Source: Clostridia bacterium
Lineage (GTDB): Bacteria > Bacillota > Clostridia > Christensenellales > UBA1242
Assembly: GCA_017478185.1 (NCBI GenBank)
Contig: JAFVEA010000002.1
Span: forward strand, 1-57,543
Reading direction: 5' to 3'
Length of the DNA stretch: 57,543 bases
Below, piece after piece: positions 35,432 through 43,423 of this stretch. Under the pieces are notes generated by a model, which worked only from the letters and a program-made list of their open reading frames with translations, did not search any database and was not told the origin of the DNA. Both the position numbers and the translations under genes were made by a program. How positions within the stretch are numbered: the stretch's first letter is position 1; each line of letters starts with the position of its first letter.

Positions 35432-36100
35432 ATGATAGAACTTAAAAATGTGTCACTTAGTTATAACAAAGAATACTATGCTTTATATAATATAAATCTA
35501 AGCATACAAAAAGGAGAATGTGTTGCTGTTGTGGGCTTGTCTGGGAGCGGAAAAAGCTCACTTCTTCGTGTGATTGCAGGGCTTGACAAACCTGTTCAGG
35601 GTGAAATTTTGATAAACAAAACACCTCTAGAAGAGGTTGATTTTATTTCTCAAGTTTCTGTTGGATTTTTATCTTCAAAGCCAGTTTTCTTTGAAAATAA
35701 AACTGTTTATAACAATTTGGCGTGGGCTTTAAAAATACGAAAAATAGACAAACAAAGTTGGGAGGCAAAAATTGATGAAGCTTTGAGTGCACTTAATATT
35801 TTGGAACTAAAAAACAAAAAGATAAACAAATTGACAAAAACTGACAGAAAATTAGTGCAAATAGCAAGGCTTATGTTAAGGCCACTTGATATTCTTTTGT
35901 GTGATGATATAGGAATAAATCCAGAAGAAGAAAATTTTGAAATTTTGTTTGATGCGTTTAAAAATTTAATAAAAAAAGATAAAAAGCACAAAGCAGTTGT
36001 TTTTGTTTGTAACAACTTTAATTTATTTAAAAGTCTTGCAACAAGAAAAATAAAACTGGTTTCAGGAAGCGTTGAAGAAGATTTGGGAGTTTTGCAGTGA
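35432..36100 (+). CDS. ABC ATPase-like protein with degenerate catalytic motifs
   Basis: 222 residues with the fold of an ABC transporter nucleotide-binding domain. Walker A is intact (GLSGSGKSS, 35-43). The rest is eroded: no Q-loop glutamine is evident near 78-88, the LSGGQ signature reads LTKTDRK (134-140), Walker B ends in DILLCDD without the catalytic Glu of LLLDEP, and the switch-region His is absent (FVCNN, 191-195). I infer ATP binding with little or no hydrolysis, perhaps a sensor or structural role. No permease is nearby. Its TGA stop overlaps the GTG start of the next gene. Confidence 0.8.
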   Translation: MIELKNVSLSYNKEYYALYNINLSIQKGECVAVVGLSGSGKSSLLRVIAGLDKPVQGEILINKTPLEEVDFISQVSVGFLSSKPVFFENKTVYNNLAWALKIRKIDKQSWEAKIDEALSALNILELKNKKINKLTKTDRKLVQIARLMLRPLDILLCDDIGINPEEENFEILFDAFKNLIKKDKKHKAVVFVCNNFNLFKSLATRKIKLVSGSVEEDLGVLQ

Positions 36101-36429
36101 GTGAAATTTATCAAGAAAAATTAATAGAAGAAATTATTTTGAGTTTACCTAATCAAAGGATAGAATTTTTAGAAAATGAATATTTTTTTAGCAATGGCTT
36201 TAAAGAATTTTTAAAAAATGAAGAATTATTGTTAACCATTAAAGAATTTTTAAAAAATGATTTAAATGTTTTAAAAACCAGCAAAAAAACTTTTATGCAT
36301 AGGAACACTCTTTTATATAGGATAGAAAAAGTTAAAAAGCTAACTGGGTTAGATGCAAGGTGTTTTGAAGATGCTGTTGTTTTGGAGATTTTAATTAGTT
36401 TAAACAAAGTTTATAAAAAAGATATTTAA
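36097..36429 (+). CDS. Stand-alone PucR/CdaR-type helix-turn-helix protein
   Basis: A 110-residue protein whose C-terminal half matches the PucR-family HTH (about 45-105: TIKEFLKNDLNVLKTSKKTFMHRNTLLYRIEKV..., with the HRNTL...RI core). The usual N-terminal sensory region is missing. The GTG start overlaps the ABC-like stop by four bases, so the two are translated together and probably function together. It could regulate the palindrome-bearing region at 36862-36877, which is inference. Confidence 0.75.
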   Translation: MSEIYQEKLIEEIILSLPNQRIEFLENEYFFSNGFKEFLKNEELLLTIKEFLKNDLNVLKTSKKTFMHRNTLLYRIEKVKKLTGLDARCFEDAVVLEILISLNKVYKKDI

Positions 36430-36833
36430 TTATTTGTTTTTGTTAGGTGAGAGATAAAAGAGGGTTCAGGCTCTTTTTTTTCTGTTTTTGTTGTTTTAAC
36501 TTTTAAAATTTCTTGAATTGATGAAAAAAGTTTTATTAAAGCATTTAAATCTATTTGTGACAAAAGAGATATGATGTCATTTTTTGCATTTTGCTCGTTT
36601 TGAATGTAATAGTTTTGTGTGCTCTTGTTATAATATTGTTCATATTGATTTGTTTGAGGGTTTAAATCTTGTTTTTGGCTTATATCAAAATTCTCTTGTT
36701 CATAGTTTGGCAAGTTCCAATAAGATGAAGAATAATCTTCTTTGGGTGGTTTATAATTATTTTGATTTTGATTTTGATTTTGATTGTTTTGAAAAAGACT
36801 TAAAACAAGTGAAATAATTTGTTCAAAATTCAT
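36426..36833 (-). CDS. Asn/Gln-rich hypothetical protein
   Basis: A 135-residue protein, not recognised. A short N-terminal helix (MNFEQIISLVLSLF) is followed by an NQ tandem run (about 15-25, from a six-base DNA repeat near 36760-36785), a Tyr/Asn/Gln-rich disordered middle, and a helical segment (NDIISLLSQIDLNALIKLFSSIQEIL, about 85-110). This composition resembles small spore-associated or aggregation-prone proteins only in a general way. GGAG before ATG 36833 supports that start over an in-frame TTG 12 bases upstream. It converges on and overlaps the HTH gene by four bases. Confidence 0.65.
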   Translation of the reverse strand: MNFEQIISLVLSLFQNNQNQNQNQNNYKPPKEDYSSSYWNLPNYEQENFDISQKQDLNPQTNQYEQYYNKSTQNYYIQNEQNAKNDIISLLSQIDLNALIKLFSSIQEILKVKTTKTEKKEPEPSFISHLTKTNN

Positions 36834-36861
36834 AAAATTCTCCAATTGTTTATCAAATATA

Positions 36862-36879
36862 TATATGAATTCATATAAT
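36862..36879. promoter_or_regulatory. 16-bp palindrome in a divergent promoter region
   Basis: TATATGAATTCATATA (36862-36877) is a perfect palindrome. Its right end overlaps a TATAAT (36874-36879) that could serve as -10 for the gene at 36911, so it is placed like an operator for the divergent pair. Confidence 0.45.
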
Positions 36880-36910
36880 GTTTAGTGAAAGATAAAAAGG
36901 AGAATTTAAT

Positions 36911-37216
36911 ATGGATATAAAAGATTTTTCAAAAACAACATTACATAATGAGCAAAGTGATAAACAAAGTTTAAAAGGCGTGGATTTAGAAAAAATTAAC
37001 AGCGAATATGGCGATTTGGTTCAAGAATTTATGAAAAGATATGGAAAAATGAGTGAAAAACAAATGCTTAAAGAAATGTTTGATTTAATTCAAAAGAAAA
37101 AGAGAGAAGGAACTTTTGATGCGCAAAAAATAAAAGAGGCAGCAAATATGGTTGCTCCATTTTTGGATGAAAAACAAAAGGAATATATGTTTAATTTGTT
37201 AAACTATATAAAATAA
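36911..37216 (+). CDS. Small helical protein, unknown
   Basis: 101 residues, not recognised. It is highly charged and predicted all-helical from about residue 27 on (LEKINSEYGDLVQEFMKRYGK...), with no membrane segment or cysteine. AAAAGGAG precedes the ATG. The stop codon lies two bases before the subtilase start, which has no ribosome site of its own, so the two products are probably made in coupled fashion. Confidence 0.75.
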   Translation: MDIKDFSKTTLHNEQSDKQSLKGVDLEKINSEYGDLVQEFMKRYGKMSEKQMLKEMFDLIQKKKREGTFDAQKIKEAANMVAPFLDEKQKEYMFNLLNYIK

Positions 37217-37218
37217 AA

Positions 37219-38361
37219 ATGCACAAAAAAATTGATGAAAATTTATTAAACAGGGTGGGCATTTTAAACACATTAGAGCAGAAAGTTTTTTGTATTGTTT
37301 GGCTAAAAGATAAGAGTGAAACACAAAATTTTTATAAAATTATAAAAAAAGAAGACGTAATAAAATATTTTTTATTTTTAAATGCTTTTGCCATAAAAAC
37401 AGAAACACAAAATTTGTTTAAAATAGCTGAATATGATTTTGTTTTGTATGTTTCAAGTGTTCAAAAAGCAAGCATTTTTATGCAGAATTCCAGAAAATTT
37501 TTGATGATTGATTTGTTGCATAAAAAAGGGATTTGTGGCAAAAATGTTGGTGTTGCGGTTATTGACACAGGATGTTATCCTCACTTGGATTTTATGCTTG
37601 GAAAAAACAGAATTAAAAAATTTGTTGATTTTGTAAACAACAAAAAAACAATGTATGATGACAATGGCCATGGCACTTTTGTTGCAGGAGTTTTGGCAGG
37701 CAGTGGCCTTGTTTATAACAAAAAATATGAAGGAATTGCAACAGATAGTGATTTAATAATATTAAAAGCTTTAGACAAAAATGGGGAAACAAAAGCGCTA
37801 ACAATTTTAAACGCTATGGAATGGATTATAAACAACAAAGAAAAGTTTAACATAAAAGTTGTTTGTATGAGTTTTGGAAGTGTCCCACTAATTAAAAATG
37901 ACCCACTTATGGAAGGAGCAAAAGTTTTGTGGGAGAATGGAATTTGTGTTGTTTGCGCTGCAGGCAATGATGGGCCAAACAAATTTAGCATAAAAAGCCC
38001 AGGTGCTTGCCCAAATGTTATAACTGTTGGAAGCTTAAACAAAATTGAAGATTTCAGCAATTTGTCTGTTGCTCCTTTCAGCTCTCGTGGGCCAGCTTTT
38101 GATTACATAAAACCTGACATTCTTGCCCCAGGAGTTGATGTTGTGTCAACCACAAACGATTTAAGTTTTTATAAAAGTATGTCTGGAACCAGTGTGTCAA
38201 CACCATTTGTTGCTGGTGTGTGCGCTTTGATTTTACAAAAAAACATAAACGCCTCTCCAAATGAAATAAAATCTATTTTAATGAAAAATGCGAGCTATAT
38301 TTGTGAAGATAAAAATATTTGTGGGAGTGGAGTTTTAAATGTTTTTAAAATATTTAATTAG
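37219..38361 (+). CDS. Subtilisin-like serine protease (S8), apparently cytosolic
   Basis: 380 residues with an intact triad: D116 in VIDTG, H151 in NGHGTFVAG, S325 in SGTSVSTPF, and the oxyanion Asn in AAGND (N250). Residues 1-100 form an N-terminal region without a signal peptide or membrane segment, so I infer an intracellular or sporulation-compartment protease like AprX/ISP rather than a secreted one. The start is ATG 37219, two bases after the preceding stop, with no Shine-Dalgarno sequence. A strong terminator follows, and the spoIIA operon is next. Confidence 0.88.
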   Translation: MHKKIDENLLNRVGILNTLEQKVFCIVWLKDKSETQNFYKIIKKEDVIKYFLFLNAFAIKTETQNLFKIAEYDFVLYVSSVQKASIFMQNSRKFLMIDLLHKKGICGKNVGVAVIDTGCYPHLDFMLGKNRIKKFVDFVNNKKTMYDDNGHGTFVAGVLAGSGLVYNKKYEGIATDSDLIILKALDKNGETKALTILNAMEWIINNKEKFNIKVVCMSFGSVPLIKNDPLMEGAKVLWENGICVVCAAGNDGPNKFSIKSPGACPNVITVGSLNKIEDFSNLSVAPFSSRGPAFDYIKPDILAPGVDVVSTTNDLSFYKSMSGTSVSTPFVAGVCALILQKNINASPNEIKSILMKNASYICEDKNICGSGVLNVFKIFN

Positions 38362-38368
38362 ATAGCCA

Positions 38369-38407
38369 AAAAAGATGTAAAAAAGACATTTTACATCTTT
38401 TTCTTTT
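38369..38407 (+). terminator. Terminator after the subtilase gene
   Basis: AAAGATGTAAAA and TTTTACATCTTT form a 12-bp stem with a six-base loop, followed by TTCTTTT. Confidence 0.85.
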
Positions 38408-38457
38408 AAAATTTTTAATTAAATATAGTTTAAAATAGATTTTGTTAGGAGGCAGAA

Positions 38458-38766
38458 ATGCAAGTAAATTCAAAAGTTATAAACCAAACACTATATTTAA
38501 GTATTTTAGGAGAACTTGATGAGCATTCAGCTCAATACATAAGAGGAGAACTTGACCAAAAACTTTTAAATAATTTTTATAGGCAAGTTGTCTTGGATTT
38601 AAGTGGACTTAAGTTTATGGATTCAACCGGCATTGGGGTTTTGATTGGAAGATATAAAAAAGCACGAGAAAAAAATGCTCCAATGTTTATCTCAAATCCA
38701 ACATCACACATAGACAAAATTTTAAAGATGACTGCGGTGTATGATATTATGCCAAAAATAAATTAG
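38458..38766 (+). CDS. spoIIAA: Anti-sigma F factor antagonist
   Basis: A 102-residue STAS-domain protein. Unphosphorylated SpoIIAA binds SpoIIAB and frees sigma F; SpoIIAB phosphorylates it on a serine and SpoIIE removes the phosphate. The motif MDSTGIG (54-60) places the target serine at S56, equivalent to S58 of Bacillus. TTAGGAGG precedes the ATG. Only nine bases separate it from spoIIAB. In Bacillus the operon is sigma-H dependent; no clear sigma-H promoter is visible here. Confidence 0.95.
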   Translation: MQVNSKVINQTLYLSILGELDEHSAQYIRGELDQKLLNNFYRQVVLDLSGLKFMDSTGIGVLIGRYKKAREKNAPMFISNPTSHIDKILKMTAVYDIMPKIN

Positions 38767-38775
38767 GAGGGATAT

Positions 38776-39234
38776 ATGAAATTTTTAAATCAAATGACAT
38801 TAAAATTTGACTCACTTTCGGTTAATGAAGCTTTTGCAAGAAGCGCTGTTTCGGCTTTTTGTGTTCAATTAAATCCAACGCTTGATGAAATAACTGACAT
38901 AAAAACTGCCATAAGTGAGGCGGTGACAAATTGTGTTGTTCACGCCTATCCAAACGAGGTTGGAACTGTTGAAATTTTTGTTGGGCTAACAAAAGATTGT
39001 GTTTTTGTTTCAGTTAAAGATAATGGGGTTGGAATTGTTGATTTAAATCAAGCAAGAGAGCCATTTTTCACAACAAAACCAGATGAAGAGCGTGCAGGCA
39101 TGGGTTTTACTGTTATGGAAAGTTTTATGGACAGTGTTGAACTGTTACACAACAAAAACGGTGGAGTTGAAGTTAAAATGACAAAAAAGATTAAAGAAAA
39201 TAAATTGATGGCAAAAAAGGAACAAAATGTTTGA
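38776..39234 (+). CDS. spoIIAB: Anti-sigma F factor, serine kinase
   Basis: 152 residues with the GHKL ATPase fold. It holds sigma F inactive and phosphorylates SpoIIAA. The N-box SEAVTNCVVHAYP (48-59), the ATP-lid start VKDNGVGI (80-87) and the G2-like AGMGFTVMESF are present. GGAGGG precedes the ATG. The gene overlaps sigF by eight bases. Confidence 0.95.
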   Translation: MKFLNQMTLKFDSLSVNEAFARSAVSAFCVQLNPTLDEITDIKTAISEAVTNCVVHAYPNEVGTVEIFVGLTKDCVFVSVKDNGVGIVDLNQAREPFFTTKPDEERAGMGFTVMESFMDSVELLHNKNGGVEVKMTKKIKENKLMAKKEQNV

Positions 39235-39946
39235 TGAAAATTTAGCACTAATTCTTTTAGCAAAAAATGGCGATAGCGATGCAAAAAATGATTTAATAAA
39301 CCAAAATTATCCTCTAATTAAAAGTGTTATAAAAAGATATAAAAACAAAGGGGTGGATTATTGTGATTTATTCCAACTAGGGTGCGTTGGATTTGTTAAA
39401 GCCATCAACAATTTTGATGCATCTTTTGGAGTTAAATTTTCAACATACGCTGTTCCTATGATTGCTGGAGAAGTGAAAAGATTTTTGCGAGATGACGGAA
39501 CAATAAAAGTTAGTAGGGCATTAAAAACGCTGTCTATTCAAATAAAAAAATTTATAGATTTAAAGCAAAATCAAGGCATAAAACCAAGCTTAGAAGAAAT
39601 TGCAAGCCATTTTAATGTTGATGTTCAAGAAGTTGTTTTTGCTATGGATGCCAGCATTTATCCTGTTAGCTTGTTTTCTTCTGTTGACGGAGATGATGAC
39701 AGTGGTTCCACGCTTGCAGATTGCATTGAGGCAAAAGATGATTTTAAACAAAATTTAGACCATATTGTTTTAAAAGATTTGATAAAAAAACTTAATGAAA
39801 GAGAGCGAAAAATAATTATAATGCGATATTATAGAGATAAAACTCAAAGTCAAATTGCAAAAGAGCTAAATGTTTCTCAAGTTCAAGTTTCAAGAATAGA
39901 AAACAAAGTTTTAGAAAAGTTTAAAAAGGAACTAAAAGTTGATTAA
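39227..39946 (+). CDS. sigF: RNA polymerase sigma-F factor
   Basis: The first forespore-specific sigma factor, 239 residues. Region 2 (DLFQLGCVGFVKAINNFD...FSTYAVPMIAGEVKRFLRDDG) and region 4 (RERKIIIMRYYRDKTQSQIAKELNVSQVQVSRIE) are both intact. Its position after spoIIAA-spoIIAB identifies it as sigma F rather than G or B. AAAAAGG precedes the ATG within spoIIAB. Confidence 0.95.
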   Translation: MFDENLALILLAKNGDSDAKNDLINQNYPLIKSVIKRYKNKGVDYCDLFQLGCVGFVKAINNFDASFGVKFSTYAVPMIAGEVKRFLRDDGTIKVSRALKTLSIQIKKFIDLKQNQGIKPSLEEIASHFNVDVQEVVFAMDASIYPVSLFSSVDGDDDSGSTLADCIEAKDDFKQNLDHIVLKDLIKKLNERERKIIIMRYYRDKTQSQIAKELNVSQVQVSRIENKVLEKFKKELKVD

Positions 39947-39971
39947 AAAAGAGCCATTTTAGGCTCTTTTT
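39945..39971. terminator. Bidirectional terminator between sigF and degV
   Basis: AAAAAGAGCC/GGCTCTTTTT with an ATTTTA loop; it overlaps the stop codon of the minus-strand gene. Confidence 0.88.
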
Positions 39972-40833
39972 ATGCAACAAGTTGCTTGCCATGAAAAACA
40001 ACCGCAACAGTTCCGGGACCGCAATGCGTTCCAATTGTTGTTCCAACAAGTTGCACTCTTATTTTTAAATTTGGGCTAATTTCTTCTAACAGCATCTTTT
40101 TTAATTCTTCCGCATTCACAATATCATCTGCATGCATTATGACCATAGGGTGGTCCAAAATGTTTTTTCCATATTTTTTAACATAATTAACAAGTTCTGC
40201 CAATGCTTTTTTTCTGCCAATAGCTTTGCCAAGTATTTTTAATTTTCCATTGTCTGCGCAATGAATCAAAGGTTTTATTTGAAGCATAGAGCCAACAACG
40301 GCAGTTGCTGCAGAAATTCTGCCACCTTTTTTTAAATGTTTTAAGCTATCAACATAAAAATAAACCGAATATTCGTTTTTGTTTTGATTTGCCCAAACAA
40401 CAAGTTCTTTGTGTGGCATACCTTCATAATTTCTTTTTGCAACTTCATAGGCAAGTAGGCCAGAACCAGTTGTTAAATTTAAGGTGTCTATGCTGTCAAT
40501 TTTTCTTTCTGGATATTTTTCTTTTAAGGTGTTTATTGCATCTTTTAAGAAATTAAATGTTCCACTAACGCCACTAGAAAAGTGAACATAAATGATGTCA
40601 TTGCCTTCTTTTAAATAAGGCTCAAAATATTCCATATAAATGTTAGGGTTAATTGAACTTGTTTTTATGTCGGCGCCAGCTCTTAATTTTTTATAAAACT
40701 CTTCAAGTGAGATGTCTTGTTTAGAATAATCTTCATCGTCAATGCAAATAGGGATTTTAATTATTTTGATATTATATTTGTTTATAATATCCTCTGAGAT
40801 GTCGCATCCTGAATCTGAAAAAATAATGCTCAT
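39970..40833 (-). CDS. DegV family fatty-acid-binding protein
   Basis: 287 residues of the DegV/FakB family, which bind a fatty acid and present it to the FakA kinase for phosphorylation. Visible are the opening IIFSDSGCDIS, the lipid-pocket segment HFSSGVSGTFN, the SIDTLNLTTGSGLLA region, KKGGRISAATAVVG, and the C-terminal GTTIGTHCGPGTVAVVF. The reading frame stays open 35 codons further upstream, but GGAG just before ATG 40833 and family homology fix the start there. fakA is not in this window. Confidence 0.92.
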   Translation of the reverse strand: MSIIFSDSGCDISEDIINKYNIKIIKIPICIDDEDYSKQDISLEEFYKKLRAGADIKTSSINPNIYMEYFEPYLKEGNDIIYVHFSSGVSGTFNFLKDAINTLKEKYPERKIDSIDTLNLTTGSGLLAYEVAKRNYEGMPHKELVVWANQNKNEYSVYFYVDSLKHLKKGGRISAATAVVGSMLQIKPLIHCADNGKLKILGKAIGRKKALAELVNYVKKYGKNILDHPMVIMHADDIVNAEELKKMLLEEISPNLKIRVQLVGTTIGTHCGPGTVAVVFHGKQLVA

Positions 40834-40870
40834 AAAAAATTCTCCAATCTTTAGAATAGATTTCTCTAAA

Positions 40871-40892
40871 TAGTAGAGACTGAACTCTACTA
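40871..40892 (-). promoter_or_regulatory. Perfect hairpin in the degV leader
   Basis: TAGTAGAG and CTCTACTA form an 8-bp stem with a six-base loop within the predicted 70-base 5' leader of degV. No T-run follows, so it is not a terminator; it may be a protein-binding or mRNA-stability element. Confidence 0.5.
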
Positions 40893-40909
40893 GAAATAGA
40901 ATCAGTGTT

Positions 40910-40938
40910 ATTTTACAATATAATTTATTTTTTTGCAA
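40910..40938 (-). promoter_or_regulatory. degV promoter
   Basis: On the minus strand TTGCAA (complement of 40933-40938) and TAAAAT (complement of 40910-40915), spacer 17. Confidence 0.65.
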
Positions 40939-41023
40939 CTAAATTTATTACTATTATCAAATAAAATTACATAATCTAAATTATATTGTGAAGTTTATAT
41001 ATTTAATTTAGCTTTTCATATAG

Positions 41024-41052
41024 TTGATTTTTTCTATAAAATGGTTTATAAT
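41024..41052 (+). promoter_or_regulatory. lon promoter
   Basis: TTGATT at 41024-41029 and TATAAT at 41047-41052, spacer 17, followed by AAAGGAG. No CIRCE or CtsR-type repeat is seen. Confidence 0.8.
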
Positions 41053-41082
41053 TAAGCGATAACTAGGCTAAAGGAGAAAAAT

Positions 41083-43422
41083 ATGAGTCAACCAGAAAAA
41101 CTAGAGAAAGATTTAGAAAAAAAGAAAACAGCTTTTGAAGACAAAGTTTTTGGAGCATTACACTTAATAAATTTGGCGGTTGTTCCTGGGGTTAACATAA
41201 CTTGTGACATAACAAATGCTGATGAGATAAAAAATGTTCAAAAGATTTTTGATATGGATGGAGAAATTGTTTTGGTAACAAGCAAAATAAAAACAACTTC
41301 GCCAATGCCATCCGACATTTTTGAATATGGTTGCTTAGGAAAAATTGATAGAATTTCTTTAATGCAAAACGGAAGCTTAAAGGTTAACATTCAAGGAAGA
41401 GAAAGGGTAAAAATTCTTTCTGTTTTGTCTGTTAGCCCAATAACTTTAAAAATAGAAAGAGTGCTCGAAAAAAATATAGATAGTGAAAACGCTTTTAAAA
41501 AGATGAATGAAATAAGAGCAAAATGCAAGTCTATATCAAAATATGAACATTATTTTCCTATTGAAATAGAAAATCAAATTTTTTATAACACAATTCTTCC
41601 AAATCAATTTGCTGATTGTTTTGTTCATTTTTTAATGAAAGATGTAACAGAACAACAAAAAATGCTTTCAGAGCTTGATGTTGAAAAAAGACTTGATGTT
41701 ATTGGTGATGCGGTAAACAAATTTATAAACACCTTAACTTGGAAAAAGGAAATTGATGACAAAGTTAACGAAAGCTTAACAAAATCTCAAAAAGAAATGT
41801 TCTTAAGAGAGCAAATGAAAGTCATCAACGATGAATTAAATGGTGATGTTGATGAAATTGAAGAGATGAAAACAAAAATAAAGGCTCTAAACCTTCCAAA
41901 AGAGCATGAAGAAAAAGTTTTAAAAGAAGTTAAAAAGATGGCAAAACTTCCTTTTGGTTCCCCAGAAATTGGATATACAAGAAACTTTTTGGAAACAGTT
42001 TTAGAACTCCCTTGGACGGAAAAAACTGAAGACAATTTAGATTTGAAACAAGCCAAAAAAGTTTTGGATGAAGACCATTATGCTTTAGACAAAGTTAAAG
42101 AAAGAATTTTAGAAATTTTGGCTGTTATGAAGTTAACAAAAAAAGTTAGCGCACAAATAATTTGTTTGGTTGGGCCTCCTGGAGTTGGAAAAACTTCAAT
42201 AGCAAAATCCATAGCAAGAGCAATGGGCAGAAAATTTACGCAAGTTTCTCTTGGTGGAGTTAGTGATGAAAGCGTTATTCGTGGACACAGAAGAACTTAT
42301 GTTGGAGCAATGTGTGGGCGAATTTTGGCTGGTATGAAACAGGCAAAAACAATTAATCCAGTGTTTTTGTTGGATGAAATAGACAAACTCACAAGAGATG
42401 TTAGAGGTGACCCATCAAGCGCACTTTTAGAAGTTTTGGACCCAGAACAAAACAATCACTTTAAAGACAACTTTTTGGAACTTTCTTATGATTTATCTCA
42501 GGTTTTGTTTATTATAACAGCAAACACCCTAGAAACAATTCCAAAACCACTTTTAGACCGTATGGAAGTGATAGAACTTAGGGCATACACAGAAATTGAA
42601 AAAATTCATATAGCCAAAGAGCATTTAATAGAAAAACAAGAACAGCTTTGTGGGCTTAAAAAAGGAACAATTCCTTTCACCGACAAAATACTTTCAAAAA
42701 TTATAAATGAATACACTTATGAAGCGGGAGTGAGAGGATTGGAGCGAGCAATTTCAGCTGTTTGTCGAAAATATGCTTCATTTAAAGTTTTGGGTAAGAC
42801 TAAAAAAATAACTGAAAACAATTTGCCCGAATTTTTGGGCAATGACTTTGTTCACGAACTTGAAATTTATCAAGGTGGAAATGTTGGAGAGGTTGTTGGG
42901 CTTGCTGTAACAAGTGTTGGTGGTGACACTTTGCTTGTTGAGGCCACTGTTGTTCCAGGAGAAAAGAATTTGGTTTTAACAGGAAAGTTGGGTGAGATGA
43001 TGAAAGAAAGCGCTCAAACCGCATATTCTTTGGTTAAAAGTATGGCAACAGACTTAAACATTGACCCTAGCCGTTTTTCAAAAGAGGGGCTGCATGTTCA
43101 CATTCCTCATGTTCCAGGAGGCGTTGAAGGCCCAAGCGCTGGAATTGCAACAACAACAGCCATTGTTTCAGCTTTTACAAACAAAAAAGTTAAAAAACAT
43201 TTGGCAATGACAGGAGAAGTTTCACTTCGAGGCAGGGTTCTTCCTATTGGCGGGGTTAGAGACAAGCTTATTGCAGCCAGCAGAGCTGGCGTTAAAACAA
43301 TAATTCTCCCAAAAGATAATGAAAAAGATTTAAAAGACCTTCCAAAAGAAATTAGAAGCATATTAGATATACATTTGGTAAGCAACATAAAAGAAGTTTT
43401 AGATTTGGCATTGGAGAAATAA
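41083..43422 (+). CDS. lon: ATP-dependent protease Lon
   Basis: Lon degrades misfolded and regulatory proteins in the cytosol. The 779 residues hold an N-terminal substrate-binding domain (about 20-200), coiled-coil, AAA+ module (Walker A GPPGVGKTS, Walker B LLDEID) and the C-terminal Ser-Lys protease (GPSAGIA with the catalytic Ser, Lys in the KLIAASRAG segment). GGAG precedes the ATG. It is followed one base later by ysxC, the conserved lon-ysxC pair. Confidence 0.96.
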   Translation: MSQPEKLEKDLEKKKTAFEDKVFGALHLINLAVVPGVNITCDITNADEIKNVQKIFDMDGEIVLVTSKIKTTSPMPSDIFEYGCLGKIDRISLMQNGSLKVNIQGRERVKILSVLSVSPITLKIERVLEKNIDSENAFKKMNEIRAKCKSISKYEHYFPIEIENQIFYNTILPNQFADCFVHFLMKDVTEQQKMLSELDVEKRLDVIGDAVNKFINTLTWKKEIDDKVNESLTKSQKEMFLREQMKVINDELNGDVDEIEEMKTKIKALNLPKEHEEKVLKEVKKMAKLPFGSPEIGYTRNFLETVLELPWTEKTEDNLDLKQAKKVLDEDHYALDKVKERILEILAVMKLTKKVSAQIICLVGPPGVGKTSIAKSIARAMGRKFTQVSLGGVSDESVIRGHRRTYVGAMCGRILAGMKQAKTINPVFLLDEIDKLTRDVRGDPSSALLEVLDPEQNNHFKDNFLELSYDLSQVLFIITANTLETIPKPLLDRMEVIELRAYTEIEKIHIAKEHLIEKQEQLCGLKKGTIPFTDKILSKIINEYTYEAGVRGLERAISAVCRKYASFKVLGKTKKITENNLPEFLGNDFVHELEIYQGGNVGEVVGLAVTSVGGDTLLVEATVVPGEKNLVLTGKLGEMMKESAQTAYSLVKSMATDLNIDPSRFSKEGLHVHIPHVPGGVEGPSAGIATTTAIVSAFTNKKVKKHLAMTGEVSLRGRVLPIGGVRDKLIAASRAGVKTIILPKDNEKDLKDLPKEIRSILDIHLVSNIKEVLDLALEK

Positions 43423-43423
43423 T

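Noticed and set aside
36584..36817. Plus-strand 77-residue frame opposite the Asn/Gln-rich gene
   Set aside because: Its DFDFDFDCFE run is just the complement of the NQ repeat; no ribosome site precedes it.
38405..38457. Sigma-H promoter for spoIIAA
   Set aside because: Expected from Bacillus, but no AGGA...GAAT pair at proper spacing is visible; a TAAAAT at 38431 lacks a -35.
40834..40938. 35-codon N-terminal extension of the DegV protein
   Set aside because: It runs through the predicted promoter and leader hairpin; family homology and the GGAG site begin at ATG 40833.
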